Under the pieces are notes generated by a model. That model saw only the letters and a program-made list of their open reading frames with translations. It was not told the origin of the DNA and made no database searches. A stretch of DNA of 64,000 bases. Origin: an uncultured Chitinophagaceae bacterium. GTDB lineage: Bacteria; Bacteroidota; Bacteroidia; Chitinophagales; Chitinophagaceae. Positions 44,173 to 52,800 of this stretch are shown here, piece by piece (the first letter of the stretch is position 1; each line of letters starts with the position of its first letter). The DNA is taken from NCBI GenBank assembly GCA_937958995.1, contig CALGAP010000010.1, positions 62,001 through 126,000 on the forward strand, written 5' to 3'. The position numbers and the translations under genes are program-made.

Positions 44173-44622
44173 TTATTTTCCTTTTTTGCTGCCTTTTTCT
44201 TTTTCGTATTTGGCATAGTCAGCATCGTTCAGTACTTCACCGGTGATCCTGATTTCAATGGGTCTGTCAACACCGGCTATTTTTACATAGATCACTTTGT
44301 TGAACTGGCCTAATGTCTGTGCATTAAAACCTGCGGTGATCTTGTCTGTCTTGCCTTTTGCGATGGGAGTCTGCGGCCATGTAGGTGTAGTGCAACCGCA
44401 GGAGGTTTGCACGGTTTCAATTACCAGGGGTTTGTCTGATGTATTGGTAAATGCAAAATCATAAGTAACAGGTACACCTTGTTTGATTTTGCCGAAATCG
44501 TGAACGTATTCGTTGAATTTAATGTAGTCTTCACCGGTAACTACCTTGGCATTTGCAGATGTCTGTGCAAATACAGTAGCGGTAATTATTGTGGCAACCA
44601 GGGCCAGTGCGAATCTTTTCAT
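44173..44622 (-). CDS. DUF1573 secreted protein
   Basis: 149 residues with a signal peptide (MKRFALALVATIITATVFAQ). The DUF1573 domain is an Ig-like/ASPM-type beta sandwich with the conserved SCGCTTPTWP motif (near residue 73) and a Lys-rich C-terminus. These are abundant Bacteroidota envelope proteins without a firmly established role. It follows its paralogue by 15 bases on the minus strand, so the pair is one operon and probably arose by duplication. Confidence 0.88.
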   Translation of the reverse strand: MKRFALALVATIITATVFAQTSANAKVVTGEDYIKFNEYVHDFGKIKQGVPVTYDFAFTNTSDKPLVIETVQTSCGCTTPTWPQTPIAKGKTDKITAGFNAQTLGQFNKVIYVKIAGVDRPIEIRITGEVLNDADYAKYEKEKGSKKGK

Positions 44623-44637
44623 TGTAGATCGGTTTAA

Positions 44638-45087
44638 TTATTTACTATTTTTTAATAAGCTTAATGACGCATTCAGGGGTGCCGACGTTGCAGGTGTGCG
44701 GTAAACTGTGCCTGTAATAACTATGGTTTCCACCTGTCCGCCTGCAATCTGTACAGTCACGTTTCTATTAAAAGCGCCTTCAGCGGCTGCATTGAAACCC
44801 ACTTTAATGGAAGCAGTGGCACCCGGTTGAATGGGCTCGCGTGGCCATTCGGGCGTGGTACATCCACAGCTGGCTAGCACATTTTCAATAACGATGGGGG
44901 AATTGCTTTTGTTTACCAGCTCAAAAACATGCGTTACGGGACGGCCCTGGGGAATCTTGCCGAAGTCGTAACTATGTTCTTTCAGTTCGGCTACTTTCAC
45001 AACTGGTTTGTTATCAGGTACAGTCTGTGCGTTCACGCTGTAAACAGCACCGGAAAGCAGCAGGAGTACGATTAGTCTTTTCAGCAT
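44638..45087 (-). CDS. DUF1573 secreted protein (tandem paralogue)
   Basis: 149 residues from ATG 45087; a TTG four codons earlier is less likely. The signal peptide is MLKRLIVLLLLSGAVYSVNAQ. The domain has SCGCTTPEWPREPIQPG, closely matching the downstream paralogue (SCGCTTPTWPQTPIAKG). It is the first gene of the two-gene unit and is divergent from the E1 dehydrogenase gene, with which it shares a 141-base promoter region. Function unknown. Confidence 0.88.
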   Translation of the reverse strand: MLKRLIVLLLLSGAVYSVNAQTVPDNKPVVKVAELKEHSYDFGKIPQGRPVTHVFELVNKSNSPIVIENVLASCGCTTPEWPREPIQPGATASIKVGFNAAAEGAFNRNVTVQIAGGQVETIVITGTVYRTPATSAPLNASLSLLKNSK

Positions 45088-45216
45088 TGTGATAAACAAT
45101 TTTTAAATAACTGATTCAAAATTACATTTTTAACGGCCGAAAAGCCAATTAATTTTCGTACTTACGACAAATTTTTCACACCCGTTGGGAAAGGGTGCTG
45201 GAATAGTATATAATCC

Positions 45217-45224
45217 TATTTTTG
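45217..45224 (+). promoter_or_regulatory. -7 box TATTTTTG immediately before the E1 gene
   Basis: TATTTTTG matches TAnnTTTG and ends four bases before the ATG at 45229, so a transcript from it would be leaderless or have a leader of a few bases. No convincing -33 TTTG was found at the usual distance. Confidence 0.45.
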
Positions 45225-45228
45225 CCGT

Positions 45229-47622
45229 ATGGAAAACACCCTTCATAATCAATTGCTTGCTGGTGAAAAGCTGTCCTTTGAGAAGTTCAGGGAAGAGGTA
45301 CTAAAAGATTATCGAATGGCCTGTGAAAGCCGGCAGGCCAGCCTGTTAGGACGTAAGGAGGTGCTCACCGGCAAAGCCAAATTCGGCATTTTCGGCGATG
45401 GCAAAGAGGTGGCGCAGATTGCTGCCGCCAAGTTTTTCAAGCCGGGTGATTTTCTGTCGGGTTATTACCGCGACCAGACCTTTGCTTTCGCAACCGGCCA
45501 GGCCACTATTGAAGAGTTTTTTTCACAGCTATACGCCGATCCCGATACCACCAACGAACCGCATAGCGGCGGCCGGCAAATGAATTCCCATTTTGCCACG
45601 CCCATCGTAGACGAAAACGGCGAGTGGCTCGACCTGGTGAATCGGAAGAATATTGCAGCCGGACTGGCACCTACTGCCGGACAAATGCCGCCCGCACTGG
45701 GACTGGCGCTTGCATCCAAATTGTTTCGCCACTCCGATGTTTTGAAAGATCTGAAACACTTGAGCAATAACGGCAACGAAGTTTGTTTTGCCACCATAGG
45801 CGACGCGGCTACCTCTGAAGGACATTTCTGGGAAGCATTGAACGCCGCCGCTGTGATGATGGCGCCACTGGCGGTATTTGTGTGGGACGATGGTTATGGC
45901 ATATCAGTACCCACTCAACTGCAAACGGTAAAAGGCTCCATATCAGAAGCCATGAAGGGAATGCAGAAAAAAGATAACACGAACGGCTTCGATATATACA
46001 AGGTGAAAGCCTGGGATTATGCCGGCATGTGTGAAGTGTTTGAATCCGCCATCCAGCGTATTCGCGAAACCCATATACCTGCGCTGTTTCATGTAGAGGA
46101 AGTAACGCAACCGCAAGGTCACTCTACTTCGGGTAGTCATGAACGGTATAAAAGTCCTGAAAGACTGGCCTGGGAAAGGGAATGGGACAGCAACAAGAAA
46201 ATGCGCGAGTGGATTCTTGAAAATGAGCTGGCATCGGAAGAAGAACTGAACGATATTGAACTGCAGGCTAAGGAGTATGTACGCAGTTGCAAGGAAAGCG
46301 CCTGGCAGAAATTCATAGGCCCGTTGCAGAAAATGGTGAACGAGGCCGTGGAACTGATGGACCACCTGCGCAACAGCGGCGTTGGTCACGAGGAGGAAAT
46401 TGAAAGGATCATCCATGCGCTGGCTACCAACCGTGAGCCGCACCGCCGGGATATATTGTCGGCCCTGCACCAGGTGTTGCTGTTGGTGGGTGATGCCCCG
46501 CAATCGGGCGATGTCAGAAACTACTACGAGCAATTACGTGATGAAGGTAATAAGACCTACGGCTCTCACCTGTATGATGAAAGCCCGAAGAGTCCGCTGA
46601 AAGTAAAAGCTGTTGAACCAGAGTATAACGACGACTCGCCGGTGATGAACGGCTATGAAATTCTCAACAATTATTTCGACCGGCTTTTTTCTACCAACAA
46701 TAAAGTGCTGGCCTTTGGCGAAGATGTAGGCAAGATTGGCGACGTGAACCAGGGCTTTGCCGGACTGCAGCTGAAATTTGGGGAATACCGCATATTCGAT
46801 ACCGCTATCCGCGAGTTGACCATCATCGGACAGGGCATAGGCCTGGCCATGCGCGGGCTACGTCCGATTGCGGAAATTCAATACATCGATTACCTGCTAT
46901 ATGGATTGCAACCGTTGAGTGATAATACGGCCACCTTGTACTGGCGCACCAAAGGCCGCCAGAGCGCGCCCCTGATTGTGCGCACGCGTGGTCACAGGCT
47001 GGAAGGCATATGGCATAGCGGCTCGCCGATGGGTATGATGCTGCATTCACTACGGGGTATGCATATCTGTGTGCCGCGTAATATGGTGCAGGCAGCGGGT
47101 ATGTACAACACGCTGCTCGAAGGCAATGATCCGGCTATTATGGTTGAATGCCTGAATGGTTATCGCCTGAAAGAAAAATTGCCGGCCAACATTCTTGAAA
47201 TGCGCGTGCCATTGGGCGTGCCCGAAATTATTCGCGAAGGCAGCGATGTGACGGTGGTAAGTTATGGTTCGCAACTGCGTATTATACAGGAGGCAGCTGA
47301 CGAATTGGAAAAACTCGGCATCGAATGTGAAATTGTTGACGTGCAGACACTGTTGCCCTTCGACATCCATCATATCATTCTTGGCTCGCTGAAAAAGACC
47401 AACCGTATTGTGTTTATTGATGAAGACGTGCCCGGCGGCGCCTGCGGATTTATGTTTAATAAAGTGATGGAAGAACAAGGCGGCTATCGCTGGCTCGATG
47501 TGGCCCCGCGCACCATCACCGGTAAACCGCACAGGCCCAGCTATGGCAGCGACGGCGATTATTTCAGCAAGCCCAATAAGGAAGAAATCGTTGACGTGAT
47601 CAGGCAAATGATGGCCGAATAA
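45229..47622 (+). CDS. 2-oxoacid dehydrogenase E1, fused alpha and beta subunits
   Basis: 797 residues. The N-terminal ~400 residues are the E1 alpha unit: the thiamine diphosphate motif lies around GDAATSEGHFWEALN (about residue 190), and RMNSHF/GQMPPALGLALA segments are present. The C-terminal ~330 residues are E1 beta (LAFGEDVGKIGDVNQGFAGL, IQYIDYLLYGLQPL, EDVPGGACGF). In most bacteria these are two genes; fused forms are known in Bacteroidota. The enzyme decarboxylates pyruvate or branched-chain 2-oxoacids and passes the acyl group to a lipoyl E2, which is not in this window. The alpha-beta layout fits the branched-chain/acetoin type better than AceE. Confidence 0.92.
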   Translation: MENTLHNQLLAGEKLSFEKFREEVLKDYRMACESRQASLLGRKEVLTGKAKFGIFGDGKEVAQIAAAKFFKPGDFLSGYYRDQTFAFATGQATIEEFFSQLYADPDTTNEPHSGGRQMNSHFATPIVDENGEWLDLVNRKNIAAGLAPTAGQMPPALGLALASKLFRHSDVLKDLKHLSNNGNEVCFATIGDAATSEGHFWEALNAAAVMMAPLAVFVWDDGYGISVPTQLQTVKGSISEAMKGMQKKDNTNGFDIYKVKAWDYAGMCEVFESAIQRIRETHIPALFHVEEVTQPQGHSTSGSHERYKSPERLAWEREWDSNKKMREWILENELASEEELNDIELQAKEYVRSCKESAWQKFIGPLQKMVNEAVELMDHLRNSGVGHEEEIERIIHALATNREPHRRDILSALHQVLLLVGDAPQSGDVRNYYEQLRDEGNKTYGSHLYDESPKSPLKVKAVEPEYNDDSPVMNGYEILNNYFDRLFSTNNKVLAFGEDVGKIGDVNQGFAGLQLKFGEYRIFDTAIRELTIIGQGIGLAMRGLRPIAEIQYIDYLLYGLQPLSDNTATLYWRTKGRQSAPLIVRTRGHRLEGIWHSGSPMGMMLHSLRGMHICVPRNMVQAAGMYNTLLEGNDPAIMVECLNGYRLKEKLPANILEMRVPLGVPEIIREGSDVTVVSYGSQLRIIQEAADELEKLGIECEIVDVQTLLPFDIHHIILGSLKKTNRIVFIDEDVPGGACGFMFNKVMEEQGGYRWLDVAPRTITGKPHRPSYGSDGDYFSKPNKEEIVDVIRQMMAE

Positions 47623-47631
47623 TATACTATC

Positions 47632-47946
47632 GTGCTAAGCAAAGAAGAGAAACGATTCATCAAATACTGGCAGGAGCAACGCACAGGAGGTAAGTACAAG
47701 TACTACCTGCTCTACATTCTTGCCGGCACATTTGTGGCCGTGCTGTTGCTGTCGTTTCTCTATTCTATTGTCATTTCTCCTTACTTCCGGGTCAATTATG
47801 GATTTATTTTTGTGCTCGTCTCCAGTTTTGTTTTGGTAACCCTCATCACCGTTCTCACCTGGCATCGTAACGAGAGAAAATTTAAGGCGATTATTAAGAG
47901 AGAAATTGAAGAGGGAAGGAACATTGATGGGGATATGGCGGATTAA
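47632..47946 (+). CDS. small membrane protein with two transmembrane helices
   Basis: 104 residues, GTG start nine bases after the E1 stop, so it is probably co-transcribed. The N-terminus is charged (LSKEEKRFIKYWQEQR), two hydrophobic segments lie at about 23-46 and 56-78, and the C-terminus is basic then acidic. Both ends are likely cytosolic. I do not recognise the family; no function is proposed. Confidence 0.65.
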   Translation: MLSKEEKRFIKYWQEQRTGGKYKYYLLYILAGTFVAVLLLSFLYSIVISPYFRVNYGFIFVLVSSFVLVTLITVLTWHRNERKFKAIIKREIEEGRNIDGDMAD

Positions 47947-47950
47947 GACC

Positions 47951-48053
47951 ACGGATTAACGCAGATTAAGGGATTTCACGGATGCTTACGAGCTGGCTGG
48001 TCTCTTTCCGCGCAAACAGCGTAATCCTTATCAATATCCGCTATCACTCCCGC
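47951..48053. repeat. degenerate CGGATT-type inverted repeat
   Basis: The left part ACGGATTAACGCAGATTAAG continues to CACGGATGCTT (47951-47987) and aligns, with about 28 of 38 positions the same and one gap, with the right arm (reverse complement) of the hairpin at 49673-49784. A weaker complementary arm (GTAATCCTTATCAATATCCG) lies at about 48021-48040. It is probably an older copy of the same dispersed repeat. The 196-base gap holds nothing else except the upstream region of the next gene. Confidence 0.55.
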
Positions 48054-48142
48054 TACATCATCATGTAGTTGCCGCCGAACCCCATCCTTCTAATTTTACG
48101 CTCTGTGATCAATCATCGATCATAACCGTAAACCATTCACAC

Positions 48143-48784
48143 ATGAAAAAACATTTCTCCTTATTCTTTGTCGGCATGCTGCTGGTATGGGGTGTCAATG
48201 CCCAGAATTTAGAAAAAGATACCGTTGTTCAATACATGCCATCCACCATTGGGCCTTATTGTCCTACCAAATTGCTGGGCGGAGACCGCGAGTTCGACGG
48301 TCATGGTCCCGAAATCTGGGCCTGGATAAAACTGAAGATTGTTGATAAAAAATACATCGATGCCACGGTGTATATGCACGCCCGTGAAACCACGCACGAC
48401 TGGAGCGAAACTGAAGGAACCTGGACAAAACGCATTTATACCGCACCTGCCGGTTATGAGATCAAAGCGATAGAGTCGGGCACCTATTCTGAAGTGCACT
48501 ATGTAAGCCGGGCTGGTGTGAGTTCTTTCACCCCCCAGGGGTTGATGCAGGCCATTGGCGGCGCCCGCGGTGCTGATGTACCCTTTAAAGATGATGGACT
48601 GGTGAGACGTTGGCATATAGTGGGCGATACCGCCGGCGATGATATCAGCACCGACGACAACCCTCATGGCGATACTTCGGTGGCCGTGCAACTGAATGCC
48701 ATGAAAATAAGACTTACAAGAAACGTGGTCCTGAAAACGAAGGTGAAACCAACAGTGAACCCTTCGGGAATCCGTCGCAATTGA
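48143..48784 (+). CDS. secreted protein of unknown function
   Basis: 213 residues. A signal peptide (MKKHFSLFFVGMLLVWGVNA) leads into a mature protein with FDGHGPEIWAWIKLKI and YMHARETTHDWSETEGTW segments that suggest a beta-rich fold. An Asp-rich loop (GDTAGDDISTDDNPHGD, about residues 170-186) could bind metal. The C-terminus is basic. I recognise no family. It stands alone on the plus strand, ends at a strong terminator shared with yebC, and has a TAATTTTA near-match to the -7 box about 45 bases before the ATG. Confidence 0.72.
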   Translation: MKKHFSLFFVGMLLVWGVNAQNLEKDTVVQYMPSTIGPYCPTKLLGGDREFDGHGPEIWAWIKLKIVDKKYIDATVYMHARETTHDWSETEGTWTKRIYTAPAGYEIKAIESGTYSEVHYVSRAGVSSFTPQGLMQAIGGARGADVPFKDDGLVRRWHIVGDTAGDDISTDDNPHGDTSVAVQLNAMKIRLTRNVVLKTKVKPTVNPSGIRRN

Positions 48785-48823
48785 TCGACATAATCCGTCA
48801 CTCGAACAGTACAAAAGCAAAAG

Positions 48824-48843
48824 AGGCCACTTTTCAGTGGCCT
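48824..48843. terminator. bidirectional intrinsic terminator
   Basis: Perfect stem AGGCCAC (48824-48830) / GTGGCCT (48837-48843) with loop TTTTCA, followed by TCTTTCTTAT on the plus strand and preceded by an A-rich run that is a T-rich tract for the minus strand. It lies between the convergent ends of the secreted-protein gene and yebC. Confidence 0.85.
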
Positions 48844-48869
48844 TCTTTCTTATAATGAGGTGGAATGTT

Positions 48870-49592
48870 TTATTGCAGGTTATGAAATACTTTCTGCACG
48901 TCTTCGTCCTGCTCCAGCCTGTCAACCAGTTTCATCACTTCCTGTGCCTGGTCTTCGGGTAACTGAACGGTGGTGGTGGGTATCCATTCCACTTCGGCGC
49001 TGATAGGCGTAAGTCCTTTTTCTTCGAGGGCTTTCTGCATTTTACCGAAGTCGGGGAATGCCACGCGTATTACGAGCACGTTTTCATCATTTTCACCAGT
49101 GCCTTCACCCATTTCTTCCAGGCCATGGTCTATCAGCTCAAATTCCAGTTCTTCCTGGTTGATGCCTTCGGGTTTCAGTTTAAATACACCCATTTTCTTA
49201 AACTGGAAGCTTACGCTGCCGCTATTGCCAAGCGAGCCATTGCCTTTATTGAAATGCGCTTTCAGGTTGGCTACGGTACGCACGTGGTTATCGGTGGCAG
49301 TCTCTACCAGTATGGCCACGCCATGAGGTCCGTATCCTTCATATAAAATTTCTTCGTAATTCTCCATTTCCTTACCCATAGCGCGCTTGATGGCGGCTTC
49401 CACGCGGTCTTTGGGCATGTTTACGCTCTTGGCGTTCTGGATACAGCGACGAAGGGCCGGGTTGTTTTCCGGGTCAGGTCCGCCCGCCTTTACAGCAATA
49501 GCAATTTCCTTCCCTATGCGGGTAAACTGTTTGGCCATGCGGTCCCACCGCGCAAACATTGTAGCTTTTCTTACTTCAAATATTCGACCCAT
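48870..49592 (-). CDS. yebC: YebC/PmpR family protein
   Basis: 240 residues, the usual length. The family start WDRMAKQFTRIGKEIAIAVKAGG, then NMPKDRVEAAIKRA and YEGYGPHGVAILVE, identifies it. YebC/TACO1 relatives bind nucleic acid; some act as transcription regulators (PmpR), and more recent work links YebC to translation of difficult proline-rich stretches by the ribosome. The start context MGRIFEVRKATMF is typical for Bacteroidota. A TAATTTTG box lies 26 bases upstream of the ATG. Notably an EF-P gene, with a related role in translation of prolines, is also in this window but not linked to it. Confidence 0.95.
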   Translation of the reverse strand: MGRIFEVRKATMFARWDRMAKQFTRIGKEIAIAVKAGGPDPENNPALRRCIQNAKSVNMPKDRVEAAIKRAMGKEMENYEEILYEGYGPHGVAILVETATDNHVRTVANLKAHFNKGNGSLGNSGSVSFQFKKMGVFKLKPEGINQEELEFELIDHGLEEMGEGTGENDENVLVIRVAFPDFGKMQKALEEKGLTPISAEVEWIPTTTVQLPEDQAQEVMKLVDRLEQDEDVQKVFHNLQ

Positions 49593-49618
49593 GTTTATCG
49601 GTTTCTTTCAATGGTGTG

Positions 49619-49626
49619 CAAAATTA
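49619..49626 (-). promoter_or_regulatory. -7 box TAATTTTG upstream of yebC
   Basis: On the minus strand TAATTTTG matches TAnnTTTG and lies 26 bases before the yebC ATG, a conventional short leader. Confidence 0.45.
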
Positions 49627-49672
49627 AGCGTTGAGCGAGAAGCTGCCAACAGAGATGGGTGTATAAAAAAAC

Positions 49673-49784
49673 GCGGATTTAGCGCGGATTTGGGGATTAC
49701 GCGGATGCTTGCTGCCTCCATATCCGGGAAAGCGTGTGAACCCGAAAAGCATCCGTGTACTCCCTGAATCCGCACTAAATCCGC
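49673..49784. repeat. 112-bp imperfect hairpin repeat (CGGATT family)
   Basis: Two 38-base arms, 49673-49710 and 49747-49784, are complementary at 33 of 38 positions (left arm GCGGATTTAGCGCGGATT.., right arm read in reverse GCGGATTTAGTGCGGATT..), with a 36-base loop. Several of the five mismatches are transitions that keep G-U pairs in RNA. The loop carries a small CGGG/CCCG pair. A related degenerate copy lies at 47951-48053. The element lies between yebC and the permease gene and contains no ORF; it resembles REP-type palindromic repeats. Confidence 0.8.
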
Positions 49785-49809
49785 CATTTATCCTCAGTAG
49801 CTTTATCCT

Positions 49810-51294
49810 TTAATTCTGATTCAGTTTGCTCTTGTTCCGGCTATATCCAAAATAGATCAATAGTCCAACCACCATCCAGGCCAGTGCGCTCAGCAGGGTG
49901 GGACCGGGCAGACCTACGATCATCGCGGTACAAACCAGCATACCCATGATGGGAACGAAGGGCACCAGCGGTGTTTTGAAAGGACGCGGAGTTACGGGAT
50001 CGGCCTTACGCATGATCCATACGCCAAGGCTCACCAGCACGAAGGCGAACAGCGTACCGATACTGGTAAGGTCGCCGGCTACCCGCTCGGGAACGAAGGC
50101 TGCGAACAGGCCAACGAATACAAACAGTATCAGGTTTGATTTATAAGGAGTCCTGAATTTCGGGTGTACATCAGAAAATGCTTTGGGCAGCAGACCGTCG
50201 TTTGACATGGAATAGAACACGCGGCTCTGGCCCATCAGCATCACCAGTATTACCGAGGAGAAGCCGGCCAGGATGGCAATATTCACCGCGGTACCCAGCC
50301 ATTCGTAACCGGGCATATAGGTTTGAATGGCGTATGTAACAGATGCTTCGCGGCCTTCGCGCACGAAGTCGGTATAGGGGGCAACGCCGGTGAGTACGTG
50401 CGAGAACAGCACATACAAAATGGTACAAATTACCAGCGAGCCAAGGATGCCGATCGGCATATCGCGCTTGGGATTTTTTGCTTCCTGTGCGGCGGTCGAC
50501 ACGGCATCGAAACCAATGAAGGCGAAGAACACGATACCAGCGCCGGTGAGTATACCACCCCATCCATGATTGAAGAATGCTTCGTAGCTCCACTGGCTGC
50601 CGTCGGGACGGGTTGCGGGCGGAGCGTCAGCGGGAATAATATAAGGGGTGTGATTTTCAGGATTGATAAAGCCCCAGCCGATGGCGATAAACACCAGCAC
50701 GATGGCCACTTTAATAAACACGATGATGGCGTTCACGATAGCAGATTCCTGCGTGCCTTTGATAAGCAGTAAGGTCAGCACCAGCAGGATGAATAATGCG
50801 GGCACGTTCATGATACCGGTGTGCATTTCACCATTTATCAATGCTGACTCAAATGGGGAGTGACACCATTCGTATGGTATACTGTTTCCTAATAGATTGT
50901 TCAGGTACTGGCTCCATGAAATAGATACGGTGGCGGCGCCTAAGGCATATTCAAGAATCAGGGCCCAGCCAATAACCCAGGCCACCAGTTCACCCATGGT
51001 GGTATAGGCATAGGTATAAGCGCTACCGGCAATGGGGATCATCGACGCAAACTCAGCATAACACAAACCTGCAAAAGCACAACCAATGGCAGCGATGATA
51101 AATGAAATGGTTACTGCCGGACCGGCGTGCTCACCAGCTGCGGCGGCGGTGCGCACAAACAAACCGGCGCCGATGATGGCGCCAATTCCGAGAGCCACCA
51201 GGTTACCGGCTCCCAGGGTGCGTTTCAGGCTCTTTTCAGAGCTGTCCGCCTGGGCCAACAAAGCAGTCAAAGATTTTTTTCGAAATAAGCTCAT
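49810..51294 (-). CDS. amino acid permease (APC superfamily, cationic-amino-acid-transporter type)
   Basis: 494 residues with about 12 to 14 hydrophobic segments. Helix 1 has the APC unwound motif GIGAIIGAGLFV (about residue 35), followed by LCYAEFASMIPIAGSAYTYA, characteristic of the YfnA/CAT branch. Members import amino acids by proton symport or exchange; the substrate is not readable. The gene is monocistronic on the minus strand, with a repeat element downstream and a 200-base divergent region shared with the symporter gene upstream. Confidence 0.92.
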   Translation of the reverse strand: MSLFRKKSLTALLAQADSSEKSLKRTLGAGNLVALGIGAIIGAGLFVRTAAAAGEHAGPAVTISFIIAAIGCAFAGLCYAEFASMIPIAGSAYTYAYTTMGELVAWVIGWALILEYALGAATVSISWSQYLNNLLGNSIPYEWCHSPFESALINGEMHTGIMNVPALFILLVLTLLLIKGTQESAIVNAIIVFIKVAIVLVFIAIGWGFINPENHTPYIIPADAPPATRPDGSQWSYEAFFNHGWGGILTGAGIVFFAFIGFDAVSTAAQEAKNPKRDMPIGILGSLVICTILYVLFSHVLTGVAPYTDFVREGREASVTYAIQTYMPGYEWLGTAVNIAILAGFSSVILVMLMGQSRVFYSMSNDGLLPKAFSDVHPKFRTPYKSNLILFVFVGLFAAFVPERVAGDLTSIGTLFAFVLVSLGVWIMRKADPVTPRPFKTPLVPFVPIMGMLVCTAMIVGLPGPTLLSALAWMVVGLLIYFGYSRNKSKLNQN

Positions 51295-51494
51295 AACTGT
51301 AGTTAATGATTTAAGAGTAATGAAGCGTGATCATTGTATAAGCCGGAAAGATAAGGATTTATTGATACCAACAGCAACGAAATCGGGGCAGAAATGGCCC
51401 GGAATCTTCGCCAAATCCGGTTAGTTTCATAGGGGGTACTATCCAAATACGCTTTAAACACTATATTGCGCACTTTATATTAACTACGGACTGC

Positions 51495-52757
51495 ATGAAG
51501 AAAAACAGGCTCACGCTATTCATCTTGTTGGCTATGGTACTGGGTTTTGCGGTTGGCTACCTGGTACATGTAAACAGCTCGCCGGAATTCATCGATTCCT
51601 TTTCAAAGAACATAAACCTATTAGGGAAAATATTCATCCGCCTGGTGCAGATGATCATCGCGCCGCTGGTATTTTCCACCCTGGTGGTGGGCATCGCCAA
51701 ACTGGGTGACCTGAAGGTGGTGGGAAGAGTGGGTGGCAAGGCCATGCTGTGGTTTATCAGTGCCTCGCTGGTATCGCTGACGATAGGACTGATACTCGTG
51801 AACGCGTTGAGGCCCGGCGAGCATATCGACTTATCGAGAGCGGATACCGAAGGGGTGAAAGACCTGATGAGCAAGACGCAGCAGTTCTCACTGGAGAAAT
51901 TCGTTGAGCATATCATCCCTCGCAGCGTAATAGAGGCAATGGCCACCAATGAAATTCTGCAATTGGTTGTATTCAGCATTTTCTTCGGCGTGGCCATGAC
52001 CGCACTGGGAGATTACGCAAAACCACTACTCAAAGCGCTGGATATAGTGGCGCATATAATATTGAAAATGGTGGGCTATGTAATGAACTTCGCGCCTGTG
52101 GGTGTGTTTGGCGCCATCGCCGGTGTGATCGCGCTGAGAGGCCCGGATATTTTATTGTTTTATTTACGCTACTTCGTTTTCTTCCTGGTGGGTATATTGG
52201 TGTTGTGGCTGGTACTGATTTTCGTAGGATATCTTATTCTCGGTAAGCGCATCGTGTCACTGCTACGCCGCATCGGCGGTCCCATGCTGATAGCATTCAG
52301 TACCACCAGCAGCGAGGCAGTATTTCCCAAACTCACGCAGGAACTGGAACGCTTTGGCTGTAAGGATAAGATCGTATCGTTTGTGTTGCCGCTGGGATAT
52401 TCGTTCAACCTCGATGGCAGCATGATGTATATGACCTTTGCCAGCCTGGCCATTGCCCAGGCATATAATGTGCCGCTCGACCTGGGCACGCAGTTGACGA
52501 TGTTGCTGGTATTGATGGTAACCAGTAAAGGTATAGCGGGTGTGCCTCGCGCCTCGCTGGTGATAGTGCTGGCCACCTGCGCCATGTTTAATATTCCGCC
52601 TGAGGGGGTTGCAATTATTCTCCCGATTGACCATTTTTGCGACATGTTCCGCACTATGACCAATGTGGTGGGCAATGCTCTGGCTACCAGCGCAGTCAGC
52701 AAATGGGAAGGCGAGCTGGGACCCGAGCTGCCGGAGGGAATAAATGGCGAGGCATAA
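51495..52757 (+). CDS. dicarboxylate/amino acid:cation symporter (DctA/GltP family)
   Basis: 420 residues, eight transmembrane helices plus two re-entrant hairpins as in GltPh. Hairpin 1 has the serine motif STTSSEAVFPK, helix 7 has FNLDGSMMYM (the NMDGT equivalent), and hairpin 2 lies around TSKGIAGVPRASLV. The Asn in VGNALATSAV (helix 8) is the residue expected near the substrate carboxylate. It takes up glutamate, aspartate or C4-dicarboxylates with Na+ or H+. It is divergent from the amino acid permease. Confidence 0.94.
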   Translation: MKKNRLTLFILLAMVLGFAVGYLVHVNSSPEFIDSFSKNINLLGKIFIRLVQMIIAPLVFSTLVVGIAKLGDLKVVGRVGGKAMLWFISASLVSLTIGLILVNALRPGEHIDLSRADTEGVKDLMSKTQQFSLEKFVEHIIPRSVIEAMATNEILQLVVFSIFFGVAMTALGDYAKPLLKALDIVAHIILKMVGYVMNFAPVGVFGAIAGVIALRGPDILLFYLRYFVFFLVGILVLWLVLIFVGYLILGKRIVSLLRRIGGPMLIAFSTTSSEAVFPKLTQELERFGCKDKIVSFVLPLGYSFNLDGSMMYMTFASLAIAQAYNVPLDLGTQLTMLLVLMVTSKGIAGVPRASLVIVLATCAMFNIPPEGVAIILPIDHFCDMFRTMTNVVGNALATSAVSKWEGELGPELPEGINGEA

Positions 52758-52800
52758 TTTTCATTAGCATTATATTGCAGGAATTTCTGATAATACAATC

